A stretch of DNA of 20,079 bases from Chara braunii. Lineage: Eukaryota > Streptophyta > Charophyceae > Charales > Characeae. The position numbers and the translations under genes were made by a program. Under the pieces are notes generated by a model. That model saw only the letters and a list, made by a program, of their open reading frames with translations, searched no databases and had not been told where the DNA came from. Shown one piece after another: positions 1 through 9,123 of this stretch; the stretch's first letter is position 1; the number at the start of each line of letters is the position of its first letter. The DNA lies in NCBI GenBank assembly GCA_003427395.1, contig BFEA01000083.1:2790426-2810504 (forward strand), given 5' to 3'.

Positions 1-752
1 TCAAGTTCATGTTTCGGATCTTTACCTTGTTGATCTCTACTCATTGTGCGTATGTTTTTCACTAGTCTAGTCTCCCATTGTCAAGTTCATGTTCCAGAAT
101 TTTTACTTAGTTGAACTCTTCTCCTTTGTGCATGTGCTTCTCTAGTCCTTCATTGCCAAGTTCATGTTCTGGAGCTTTTTACTTAGTTGAACTCTTCTCC
201 TTTGTGCATGTGCTTCCACTAGTCTAATCCTTCCTTGTCAAGTTTATGTTCCGGATGTTTACCTTGTTGATCTCTACTCATTGTGCATGGGCTTTCCACT
301 AGTCTAGTCTCTAATTGTCAAGTTCATTTTTCGGATCTTTACCTTGTTGATCTCTACTCATTGTGCATGTGCTTTCCACTGGTCTAGTCTTCCATTGTCA
401 AGTTCATGTTCCGGATCTCTTACTTAGTTGAGCTTTTCTCCTTTGTGCATGTGCTTCCACTTGTCTAATCCTTCCTTGTGAAGTTTATGTTCCGGATCTT
501 TGCTTGGTTAGTCTCTTCTTCTTGTGCATGCACTTTCCACTAGTTTAGTCTCTCATTGTCAAGTTTATGTTTGAGATGGTGTTTCGGATCCTCACTTTGT
601 TGATCACTTCTCCTTGGGCATGTGCTTCCACTAGTCTGACCTCTCCTTGTTAAAAGTTCATGTTTGATGTGATGTTCCGGACCTTGTTTAGATGATCCCC
701 TTCCCTATGAGTATGTGCTTTCCATTTGTCTAGTTTTTCATTGTCATGTTAT
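1..752. repeat. ~80-bp tandem repeat, 9-10 decayed copies
   Basis: Successive units begin with CAAGTT(C/T)ATGTT at about 2, 82, 157, 239, 319, 399, 480, 560 and 653, giving periods of 75-82 bp (one of ~93 bp). Each unit continues with a 'cggatctttaccttgttga' type segment, then 'ttgtgcatgtgctt', then 'ccactagtctagtc'. Two subtypes are visible, one with 'ttacttagttga' and one with 'ttaccttgttga', so the array may have a loose higher-order structure. The array runs off the left edge. No coding potential is apparent; it looks like a minisatellite or satellite fragment. Confidence 0.9.
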
Positions 753-837
753 TCCAAAATATACTTATTCAATCTCTCACTATGGACGGGTGATCGACAT
801 TTGGTTGCTATTACGGGGAGATGATTTGATTAGGAGT

Positions 838-840
838 TCT

Positions 841-913
<73 letters not shown>

Positions 914-991
914 CCTCTCTCCTTTTCCCTCTCCCCCCTTTCCCTCCTTCCTCCTCTAGACCCCTCTTTCGCCCCCCCTTTTATTACCTTG

Positions 992-1033
<42 letters not shown>

Positions 1034-1035
1034 CC
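838..1035. repeat. (CT)n microsatellite in two blocks
   Basis: Pure CT dinucleotides run from about 844 to 909 and again from about 994 to 1030. They are separated by a pyrimidine-rich spacer with C runs. The 120-160-residue open frames across here on both strands are Ser-Leu or Arg-Glu low-complexity artefacts and are not genes. Confidence 0.95.
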
Positions 1036-2374
1036 CTCACGTGGCATATGATTAACCCTTCTCCCCCACTTGCAAACATTGTCAGGGTACGGACGGTGAC
1101 CGAAATCAAACCTCACTTGGTGGAGAAAGAGGACAAGGGGAGGATAGTCGGTCCCTTGTGCCACCAAGAAGGCAAAAGAAATGACGTTTGAAAAAGTGGG
1201 AGAAAGGCGGGATTCGGAAGGAAGTATAAGTTGAGAGAGAGGTCAGTTTGACTCAACCATTTCCCCGACTCCATGACTATGAGAAGAGGATGGACTGATT
1301 GAACAACAAAGGGAATAAAGAGCAGCCAAGGAAATTGAAAAGATAGGCAGGTGGGAAGGGCTATGTGTTGACCCCCAACGATGGACATTGTATGAAATCT
1401 CTTGCTTGTGTGGGATTGTGCAGGTGAGTAATGGCTAGAAATGCCTTGAGCGGGATAGGGGCGAGAGGAACTGGGCATCAAGAGGAAAAGGAAAAGGGGA
1501 CGAAGGGGCTATGGGACCCTTGACATAGAGCCAACCCATGAGAATGACTTTTGCGCTTGAGACTTGGAAGTGTGATTGAGAGTGCAATCGTGCCAAGGAA
1601 AATGCAATGTTGTGCGTGCATGCGTATGAGGACCCCGACAAGACTAAGGGGCCTACTTCAATAAGGTGGAAAGCAAATTGTGAGATTCGAGGAATGCCTA
1701 GAGGCGAGGGGGAAGACGGCTCCGCCACACCCTGATAACGCCATATAGCCACATTGCTTAGGGAAATGGTGTGTGGCCTAAGGATGATACTTAGCCTACG
1801 CACAAGAGAAGAGAAACGCTCAAAGAATCATTGGACTGCCTGCGTATTGGAAGGAGCCATTGTATGAGAACACAACAAAGAACCAAAAAAAATCAGCATT
1901 GCGGAACAACCAGCGAGACTACCACCTGGCGTGAGGGCTGAGCTACATCCCCAATGTCAAAGCTCTTCGCGCAATGACCCACCCCCATACATCTCAAAGC
2001 ACTAGGTGGGGGGTGACCTCGGGACGAACAGCCCGCGCCCCGAGCATGAGCGTGGGCGGGCCGAGCCAACTGGGACCCGCAGTGGGGTCGACTAAGGCTC
2101 CAAAGTCTACCGGGGTTTGGCCCTACACCGGTCGGCAGAAAAGCTGCCCAGCCTGTTGCAGGAAAGTAACGAGGGGCGAACTGTGGGACTGAAGACTTGC
2201 CCGCAGGTTGATGCTCTGCCCATAGCGCTAAACAACGCGGCCACTGATCGGCATGTTGGTCATCTTATGGTGCAGAGTGGCTGAAGGAAGCCTCATGAGT
2301 ACAAGCTTGTCCCTAGATAATGCATTTGGGGTGGCGAACTCAGCGGAAACACGCAGTGTTTGGGAAGAAGAATC
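1036..2374. other. Unassigned non-coding stretch
   Basis: No convincing gene was found. Open frames are short, overlap on both strands and have no recognisable domain. The part after ~1980 is GC-rich. It ends in a purine-rich stretch (2361-2372, GGGAAGAAGAA-type) directly before the long repeat. That stretch could be a polypurine tract if 2375 is an LTR edge, but this is inference. The stretch may be the decayed 3' interior of an older element. Confidence 0.4.
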
Positions 2375-2734
2375 TGGTTGTGAACGGGGGGACCATTTGA
2401 GAGTCAAAGGTGGAGGACTCGACAAGGGTTTGCTAGACCGACTGCGGACTTTTGGCCGACAATTCCGGGGCCCTCAGGCGCGTCAAGGTATCAAGGCCCT
2501 CTTACGCGAGTCTGAGTGCACCCTTCTTGGATCTGAGCATCTGAACTCTCTCCTTCTGCCTTTCTTACTCTCAGTCTGATCTTGGTTACGAGAGGAAGGT
2601 GGCAGGCGGGATTGCAACCCGTAGGACCGCAGCAAGATTCTGTAGGGAGTCCACCCACCGATTGAGGGAGCTCCGCCGGAACTCAGGAGGAGTTTTGGAG
2701 GCAGGGAATTGAAAGGTAACAATTGCTTTCCCTC

Positions 2735-2740
2735 TATAAA
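2735..2740 (+). promoter_or_regulatory. TATA-like box in repeat copy A
   Basis: TATAAA lies in the context CCTCTATAAACCC and is conserved at the matching place in copy B (11590-11595), although the surrounding sequence has drifted. If the long repeat is an LTR, this is the best candidate core promoter, which would place the hairpin array in the transcript. No start site can be seen from sequence alone. Confidence 0.35.
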
Positions 2741-2967
2741 CCCAGATTATAGCCCCTATTTGTACTGTCTGTTGTGTTTTGACTGCGTATATGGTATGCA
2801 TCCCTACTTTGACTCTTTGGTTTGACTTTCAGGACCTAAAATCCAGATTAAGTAAGGAATGTGTGCGCAATCTCAGTTTCAGCCTTTGTTGATTGTGTGA
2901 AAGCAGACTGCTTAAAAAAATTGCATTTGGGGAAGGGCAGCATGGGAAGACAGTTGTATGAGGTCTG

Positions 2968-3923
2968 ACTGGGTCATTGAGGTTGGGAGGTCCCCATAAG
3001 TTTGGGGAGACCCGGTGCTGTGCTTTATTTTGGACTGTGTGGAGCGTCAGACCATTCCATAAGTTTAGGTGGTCTGATTGCTCTGCGGGCTGGGAAGTCC
3101 CCATAAGTTTAGAGAGACCTAGTGTTGTGGATTTGTATGGAGGATCAGATCGTTCTATAAGTTTATGTGATCTGGTTGCTCTGACTTGCGATGAATGTTT
3201 GTGGTTGACTTTTTCAGGGGCCAAGTGCATTCTGTAAGTTAAGGTGTCTTGGCTGCCTTGGTTATTTTTGGGTTTACACTGTTTTACTTGATTCTGAACG
3301 AGGGGGGCTGAGCCGTTTTATAAGTTTAGGTTGCTCAGCCTCTTCCTGTTTTATTTTGAGAAAATGAACCTGACAAAGGGCAAACCGTTCTGTAAGTTCA
3401 GGTGGTCTGGCCCAATGCCACACACGGTTTGGATCAAAGAGGAACGAATCAGACAGAGAGTTAGACTGTTTTGTAAGTTCAAGTGGTCTGGCTCAAAGTC
3501 CACACATGTTGGAACCCAAGGTTATAATATGGTTATACTCTATTATTATTATGTTTATGAACGAGCTAATCAGACTGTTCTATAAGTGTAGGTGGTCTGA
3601 CTATGGCATATCACAATCTGAAGAAGAGTATAACTAAGAATATAATTGAAGGTGACTTGAGTCGGCTAAGCATTGTTTCTAAGATTAATGGTTCGGTCCT
3701 ACACCCACTTTGAAGATTAAGTGCAGAGAGGTACATATAATTTGGCTATTAAACAGTTCAGGGCGACTAGAATGGGCTCGTCATACGCCCAAAGAAGAGA
3801 AAAGTTGTTGTGCCCTGTGTTTGTGTATACTTTGGCTAAGTTGGACTCATTCCATAAGTTTGTGTGGCCCGACTTTACGTCTGGCTAAGGTAAGCTTCAT
3901 TCCATAAGTTTGGGCGTGCTGAC
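2968..3923 (+). ncRNA. Hairpin array A: 11 stem-loops with a conserved loop
   Basis: Eleven copies of a loop close to (C/T)(C/T)(A/G)TAAGTTTGG are each flanked by arms that pair. The hairpins are: 2968-3016 (ACTGGGTC/GACCCGGT); 3047-3077 (TCAGACCA/TGGTCTGA); 3090-3122 (CTGG..GTC/GACCTAG); 3144-3176 (ATCAGATC/GATCTGGT); 3220-3253 (GCCAAG/CTTGGC); 3306-3340 (GGCTGAGC/GCTCAGCC); 3381-3410 (weak, one mismatch); 3460-3492 (GTTAGAC/GTCTGGC); 3567-3603 (TAATCAGAC/GTCTGACTA, one mismatch); 3839-3874 (AGTTGG/CCGACT); 3888-3923 (weak, internal loop). Arm sequences change while pairing is kept. Function is unknown. The RNA label is inference; palindromic protein-binding sites are the alternative. Confidence 0.65.
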
Positions 3924-4242
3924 TTTATGCCTTATGTAAGCTGGGTATAAGGGGTTAAATCATTGAAAGACCATGAATTATTGTTTGTTTAGGCTGACTT
4001 GGGATGGTGAGAGTACTTACCTTTGTGGTTTGGTCTGCATGTGACTGAGTGAGGCTACTACTTAAGTCTGAGTTTCAGTTGGATAGGTAGTTGCTTTAGT
4101 TGCTCGCCATGTGCTAGAGCGATAGGAGTTAGTTCAATTTCTGCATTTTCTGAGCTAAGTTTTTTTTACTTAGATCAATTCTCGCATTTTCTGGGATCTT
4201 TTGTTATACTTGGCTTTGTATAAATTTTGGTAAGCTACTTTC

Positions 4243-4512
4243 TTTACGGAAAGCGCTGCCGAAATTTCTAAAAATCCAAGGAGTTAGTCAAATTTTGACT
4301 TGTCAAAGTCCAACTTGTCTAAAGTTTATGTATGACTTACTTAAAATCGGGAAAGTCTTTTTTTCTAAAGGGAGTTCTGCCCAAATTTTTGCTAAATCAT
4401 GGAGTTAAACGGAATTGGACTTTGAAAAGTTGAAGACTATTTCTGCTTTTATATTCAGGCTGATATAAATTCTGAAAAGACACTTTTCCTATGGGAAGCA
4501 CTGCCGAAATTT
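4243..4512. repeat. ~122-bp tandem repeat, 3 units (copy A)
   Basis: Three diverged units have motif starts near 4243, 4362 and 4486. The first and third carry the form GGAAAGCGCTGCCGAAATTT or GGGAAGCACTGCCGAAATTT. The middle one carries AAAGGGAGTTCTGCCCAAATTTTT. Each is followed by a 'ggagttag...aaattggac' segment. The order is a-b-a. Copy B has five units in the order a-b-a-b-a, so one two-unit (~245 bp) block was gained or lost. Confidence 0.8.
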
Positions 4513-5088
4513 TCTTAGTTTAAAGAAGTTAGATTATATTCGACAGGTGGCGATTCTGGTGATCCTTTGCTTCCTTTGCTTGGGCACTTGCGTAGAGGTA
4601 GACTCAGGCCTAGTTAACTAGGAATGTCGTGATATGGGGATTATTCTCCATGGACTTACAGGTTTAGTTTGGGGATTGGTCTCTCTTGTGTTACAGGTCT
4701 TCTTAATAAAGTGGTTCAGGATTTGGACTAGATTCAGTTTGATCCTATGAGGATCATCTTCTGTTATCACTGATAACAAGTCGGTTGTCAAATCCTCGGT
4801 CTACGACTCAACTCCAATCCACTCCTATCACTAAACCTAAAAGCTTTAGCCCTGTGGTTTGAATTGTTTCATTATGTTTTCACCCGAACTTTATTGAATG
4901 GCCATTTAACAAAAGTACTGAGTATTTATTTTGGGGTGTTGCACAAGAGTGAGGTTTGTATGGCTAAAGCAAGGGGTATGGGTATAGAAAGTGGTTGAAG
5001 TTAACCCCGTGTAGTGCGTGGACTTTTGTTGGATCTTTGATGTGATTGCATGTGTGTTTGTGGTGCGGACTCTCGATTTGATTGTCTG

Positions 5089-5146
5089 CGATCATATACA
5101 TATATATGGCTGAGAGGAGTCTCACTGTGACTGTGAGAAGTGATCG
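5089..5146 (+). other. Nested inverted repeats conserved in both long repeats
   Basis: Outer arms CGATCA/TGATCG (5089-5094 and 5141-5146) enclose a tight hairpin TCTCAC/GTGAGA (5120-5125 and 5133-5138). Copy B keeps both, with outer arms CGATCAC/GTGATCG at 13953-13959 and 14004-14010 and inner arms at 13984-13989 and 13997-14002. An AT microsatellite follows in copy A. Confidence 0.5.
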
Positions 5147-5480
5147 TGATAAATTAATACCCCTTTATATATATGTGTATATATATATGTCTCGAGTATT
5201 TCGTACGGCCTATTATGACCACACGTAAGGGTTAAGCAGATTACGTGTTTGAGAGAAAAGAGAGATCCTCTTTTATCCTTTGCTTTTTAGAGATCTTTAT
5301 AGTCGGACGTTGGTCGTGGGCCGGGATTCAAGGTCCTTGTCCAGGACATCCCAAACCCTAGACTCTGCAGGGAAGGAATCTGCCCCGTGCAGAGCCTACT
5401 TGCTTTGCCTACCGAGACGCTCAGACCAAAGACCGGAGGTCTCGCAGCGACTGCACGACTATTCCTCCAGCCGTTCAATA

Positions 5481-5504
5481 TCGTGAAGGATTAGACTCTC
5501 ACGA
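5481..5504 (+). other. Stem-loop, partner of a perfect 11-bp hairpin in copy B
   Basis: Arms TCGTGA (5481-5486) and TCACGA (5499-5504) pair. The matching site in copy B, at 14351-14378, is a perfect 11-bp stem with a 6-base loop. The stem survives although the loop has changed completely. It lies in a well conserved segment (~5290-5580) and may be a structured leader or a binding palindrome. Confidence 0.45.
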
Positions 5505-5594
5505 CACTTCGAGTCTGCCACTTGAGTGTCATAAGGGGTACTCGGATCCACGAGGGACCGCTCGATTATGGGCACTACATAGTACGTCATCATT

Positions 5595-6257
5595 GTGCCT
5601 GCTTGTATACGCTTGCATTGCGAGTCGATATGAGTTAGCCCTGCATCCGCACGGTTTTGTATTAAGTCCCGCGCGCGAAGCCTATCGGGTTCCGCATCGG
5701 AGAATAATGGGACGGCTACTAAGGGACTAGGAGTGTTGTCGCGTTGTTGGTTGTGTCCGTTGTTTTGATGTGTGTGTGCGTGTGTGTTTTATTTTTGTGT
5801 TCGTAGAGTGGTGTGCGCGTGGTGAGTGGGATGCATCCTAGTCGACCGACGACGAGTCGCGCTTGGGACCTCAGCCCCCCAAGATGTCGGTTCGCGTGCA
5901 GGTCCGAGAGAGGCGTATTACCGCGCGTACCCCCTATGTTACAGCGAACGAGAAACGCCCTCGGCTGGTCCACCTCTGCGATTGCAACTGATCAGCCTTC
6001 GTATTATGGACTGGTAGCTCGGCGGGGATACGCCCATCGAAGGGAGGTGACAGCTCCCATACGGTGGAGGTAAGTCGTGCCTCGCGTAAGCCCTATCCGA
6101 CAGGGGCTCGCGGGAGGTATGGCTGGCGCACTCGGCCGGAGCGGCTTGCGGAGGCTCCACGTATATTCGAGATGAAGGATTCAAACCAACTCCTTCGTGA
6201 CGCGACCGGGAGGGTCCCGCGCTGCCCTGGTGCGGTGCCGGACCCATACGCTCGGCA
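5595..6257 (+). repeat. Terminal ~665-bp module, copy A
   Basis: The distal part of long repeat A also exists at 14467-15131, at 15132-15801 and, inverted, at 19490-20079. Shared landmarks are AGTCGATATGAG, the GGGACTAGGAG(T/C)GTTGTCGCGTTGTT segment, a TG-rich microsatellite, GGGACCTCAGCCCCCC, CGAACGAGAAACG, GGACTGGTAGCTCGGCGGGG and the end CGCTCG(A/G)CA. It is GC-rich and open on both strands, but the frames are not kept between copies, so it is probably not coding. Confidence 0.8.
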
Positions 6258-6484
6258 ACGGGGACCGAGATAAGCGAAGATCCTATAAGAAGGAAGTGGG
6301 ATTAGCCTCGGCCATTCAAGCATGAGTGATTTTGTTGTGCCAGATGCTGGCAAGTTGAGGGGAAAAGGCTAGGCGGGGCAGTGAGTGTGCTAGATATAGT
6401 CTGTGTGCTCCCACTGGTGCGCTGAGCGTTCGTTCGTGACTATTCTGGGATCGGTGGTGACAAATAGGCCGCAGAGGGTCTGCC

Positions 6485-6964
6485 ATGGTACGTAGCAGCG
6501 GACTATATGGCTATAGGCCGAGATGCATCCAGTCCCTCTGGAAATGGGAGAGGATGTCTGGGGACGGGCCTACTGTAACCGCCATCCTGGACTATAGCCA
6601 CGACAGACAAAAGGCCAAGCTAACGATTAACGTTGAAGGGGGGAAGGAAGGAGAAATTAGGGGAGACCAGGGTCTGCAGTTAGCGATTACGGTAGCCAGA
6701 CACTGTGCTGAGAGGAGATGTAGAAGAGATGGGGTCACGGACGAGATCAAGGTGAAGATTTCTTACCTGGAGGCTGAGACATCGACTGACAAAGAGGAGC
6801 GGGACCAGGAGCATCTGGACCGAAACACTGAGGAAGAAAGTGACGCCAGCGACCAGGACACCGTGACTCGGTTCTGGCACGGACTGGACCAGATACGGAG
6901 GAACCAACCACTGGTAGGCCCGGTAGAGGATGGCCCAGAAGGCAGTTCGACCTCGCGGAACTAA
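6485..6964 (+). CDS. Hypothetical acidic protein, possibly a gag-like remnant
   Basis: This is a 159-residue open frame from ATG to TAA. A second Met at residue 23 is an equally good start. After residue 23 the composition is protein-like: a hydrophobic/charged region (~30-90), then a strongly acidic Glu/Asp/Ser/Thr tract (~95-130), then a Gly/Pro/Glu-rich tail. An A-run (6963-6975) follows the stop. It is the first frame after the putative left LTR, which is where gag would sit, but I see no zinc knuckle, capsid motif or other diagnostic residues. I do not recognise the family. It may be an intact small gene, a remnant or chance; the region after it has no matching downstream frame. Confidence 0.35.
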   Translation: MVRSSGLYGYRPRCIQSLWKWERMSGDGPTVTAILDYSHDRQKAKLTINVEGGKEGEIRGDQGLQLAITVARHCAERRCRRDGVTDEIKVKISYLEAETSTDKEERDQEHLDRNTEEESDASDQDTVTRFWHGLDQIRRNQPLVGPVEDGPEGSSTSRN

Positions 6965-6975
6965 AAAAAAAAAAA

Positions 6976-9050
6976 GACGCGTCAACTTGGAGATGGGGAC
7001 TGAGTTACGAGGCGGTTATGCGTGGGCGGCCAGCTACACAGCGCGAGGGTGAGCGTGCGCGCAGAGGGAGAGAGACAAGTGCAGTATGTGCTTGGAATGT
7101 TGCAACCCCTAGTGTCGGTTGCTGATCGGCGTAACCTGAACAGCGGACCTACGTCTTGCCAAGGGAGTAAAAACTTAAAAGGGTGTGGCCACCTAAGAGG
7201 GTTTTACTCCTGCAGAACGACGTGGGATAGGAGTCGAGTCGACTCGAGTCGAGTCTTTCGAGTCCTAATTAAATGCTTATCAGGAAAAAGCCTATCGTGG
7301 CACAACCTGCGAGGGCACCACTACCAAAATAACAAACGCGGTGGGTCGTAGATCTGGCACGATCACCCAGACTATGGTGGGCCAGGATGGAGACCTGACC
7401 TTCCTGTACTGGACTGCAGGAAAAGTCTATGATGAGATTTGTGTATATATATATGTTTGATTGCACAATTTATTGGATGAAGGCAAGAACGCCTTCAAGG
7501 GTCTTGGTTAGGGCCTGCATCCCTGGTTATGAACCTGCTTACAAGGTAAAGACTAGAGACACCTAATGAAAAGTCGGCGTTTGTCTAGGACAAAGGGGAA
7601 AGGACAATTGAGGAATTCATTCAGGACTTATGCTGTAGTATAGTGATGAGTATCTCACTGTCCTAGTGTCAGGACGATGGAGGCCCAGGTTGGAATCCTT
7701 ACAACATAAAGTTGTGTTTGGAATGGATTGATGGAGGCCTCGAACCTGAGTCTGTCAGCTAATCGGATTGGTTCCTTTCTCGTCAGCATTTGGAAGTTTG
7801 GATGGATTTATAGCTTTTCGGTTTTGCGACGCAACGGGGACGTCGCTTAATATGGTCTGGTAAGTTGTCGGTGCGAATACCCTTACAAGGGTATCCACCC
7901 TGTTTTTTGCAAGCAACAAAAAATCAGTTTGATTTAAAGTTTAAGTATATCGCGCGAGGCGCGGCGAAGTCTATGGATTACGATTGATTGGATAGTTGGC
8001 TAGGGTAGAGAGTGTCTGGGCGCGCAGACTTGAGGCGTGTGTGATCTGTTTCCTCTTTTGATGAGTGTGAAAGTCGGCATTGATCGCCTACTAGTTTTTT
8101 TTTTTCCTGAATAAACTACGGATTAAAAAGATTATGTCTTGTGATTGGTGTGTTTGTTTATGACCCGTGCGTACGTGCGAAAAACGACACCAATAACTAT
8201 GCGACTTCGAAACGTTTTACTAGGTCCTCGCGTTGCGCGCTATTCGTTTATATAGGTGTCCGCTAGGGCTAAGGTATCAGACTTCTATTTGGGAGATTCA
8301 GGGATTGAGATATAGCAGCGACAGCGCGGGGCATCAGAATCGCGCGAAGGAACCGAGGGGTTAAGGGTCTGGCGGGGGTATCCTCCATGGTTCTGCCATC
8401 GGCGGCATTAGAACGACACTAGCATTGATTTTTTTTCTCAATTGGCGTGTTTTCTCATGATTAAAACTTTTTTTTTTTTTTGTTATTATTTGTTGGCTTA
8501 ATATTAGTTGTTTTTACTTTGGTGTTCCGTTGACTTGGGGCGACGACGAATTTAGGGGTCGTCACGGGAGTCGGGGGCCTTGAGCATGCGCCTCTGCCAC
8601 GTTGACTTACGTGTTCTCTTAGTGATCGGGATGCTGGCAAGGGTCCTCGATCCCACCGCCTTGGAGGGCGGACCGGGAAGTTCAAGCTACATACGTACCA
8701 GTGAGAGATTAGACCACAAGGCAGAAAAAACCTAGGTGGCGTGGGCACATTGCAGATGCACAGTCTGCCGTTCGCAGACTGTTGGGAAGTCTGGGCGTGA
8801 GTGTGTCTGATGAGACTTGAGAGGTAGAGAGTTGCGCTCAGGTGGAAAGCGGTACGGGGCACAGTAGAGGGGGCCAATTCAACAACCTGTAGCCAGCCAA
8901 CTCCCCGATGATGTTTCTGGGCTAAGGACGACAACATTGGTCGGGCCTAGCCCAACTTCTATACCCACAATTATTTAAAAAGACGGGCCTAAGTGCGGAT
9001 CCTGAGGCCACCTGAGCTCTTAATAAGTGCCTCAGGACTTTGCCCAGCCT
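6976..9050. other. Decayed interior with no recognisable gene
   Basis: Only short frames are present, with frequent stops. A forward frame around 7300-7440 reads like degraded coding sequence but matches nothing I can name. Other features are a cluster of GAGTC/GACTC pentamers at 7231-7263, a perfect 8-bp inverted repeat with a 2-base spacer at 7877-7894 (ATACCCTT/AAGGGTAT) followed by a T-run, and T-runs near 8095-8106 and 8468-8481. The long reverse frame at 8461-8937 ends in poly-Lys encoded by one of these T-runs and is not credible as a gene. No reverse transcriptase, integrase or protease motif was found. Confidence 0.45.
9020..9027 (+). promoter_or_regulatory. Possible TATA element upstream of the U6-like sequence
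   Basis: TTAATAAG lies about 31-24 bases before the first base of the U6-like sequence, a spacing compatible with plant-type U6 promoters. I do not find the plant upstream sequence element (RTCCCACATCG) near -60 to -75, so this may be chance. Confidence 0.2.
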
Positions 9051-9123
9051 GTGTCCTTTGGGACATCTACGAAAACTTGGAATGATACAGAAAAGATTAG
9101 CAGGGCTTGTGCGTTGGGGTGAC
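9051..9123 (+). ncRNA. U6 spliceosomal snRNA-like sequence, probably a truncated pseudogene
   Basis: The 5' end forms the U6 5' stem-loop (TGTCC/GGACA with a short loop). It is followed by GACATC, an A-rich linker, TTGGAA, and then GATACAGAAAAGATTAGCA at 9084-9102. That last piece matches the most conserved part of U6 except that the ACAGAGA box reads ACAGAAA; the AGC triad is intact. The next ~20 bases (GGC..GTGCG..GGGGTGAC) still resemble the U6 internal stem-loop, and similarity then stops. The 3' stem region and a terminal T-run are missing. Full U6 is about 100 nt. U6 pairs with the 5' splice site and U2 in the spliceosome; this copy is probably a retroposed or captured fragment inside the retroelement-like block. 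Confidence 0.75.

Larger units (their letters stand above)
2375..6257 (+). repeat. Long direct repeat copy A (putative ~3.9-kb LTR)
   Basis: This is collinear with 11247-15131 along its whole length. Shared landmarks include GTTGTGA...GGACCAT near the start, GGGGCCCTCAGGCG, GGCGGGATTGCAACCCGTAGG, TATAAACCC, the CCATAAGTTT hairpin array, GGGAAGCGCTGCCGAAATTT repeats, GACAGGT(G/A)GC(G/A)ATTCTGGT, and a shared last ~665 bp. It starts TGGTTGTGA and ends CGCTCGGCA, so TG...CA ends are plausible for an LTR. The copies have nearly the same total length (3883 and 3885 bp), but by eye they are strongly diverged with several compensating indels, so any insertion is old. No target-site duplication could be demonstrated. 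Alternative: a segmental duplication or tandem retroelement remnants with a shorter (~665 bp) LTR. Confidence 0.7.

Noticed and set aside
715-1191. Open frame of 158 codons and its antisense partner
   Set aside because: Most of it is translated CT microsatellite (Ser-Leu or Arg-Glu runs), open on both strands.
4540-4570. GACAGGTGGCGATTCTGG as an LTR end plus tRNA primer-binding site
   Set aside because: It lies inside the collinear long repeat. The copy B version (TAGCAATTCTGG) loses the TGG start, and I cannot match it to a tRNA 3' end.
5813-6353. Overlapping open frames in the terminal module (also at 14651-15155, 15482-15881 and 19451-20038)
   Set aside because: The module is GC-rich with few stops on either strand. 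Frames break at different places in the four copies and are not maintained.
7150-7215. Cys/His-containing frame resembling a retroviral-type zinc knuckle
   Set aside because: Spacing does not fit C-x2-C-x4-H-x4-C.
8800-8840. CTGATGAG resembling the hammerhead ribozyme core
   Set aside because: No following GAAA after a stem II and no flanking helices; chance match.
8461-8937. 158-codon reverse-strand frame
   Set aside because: It ends in poly-Lys from a T-run, shows no domain, and its composition fits non-coding sequence.
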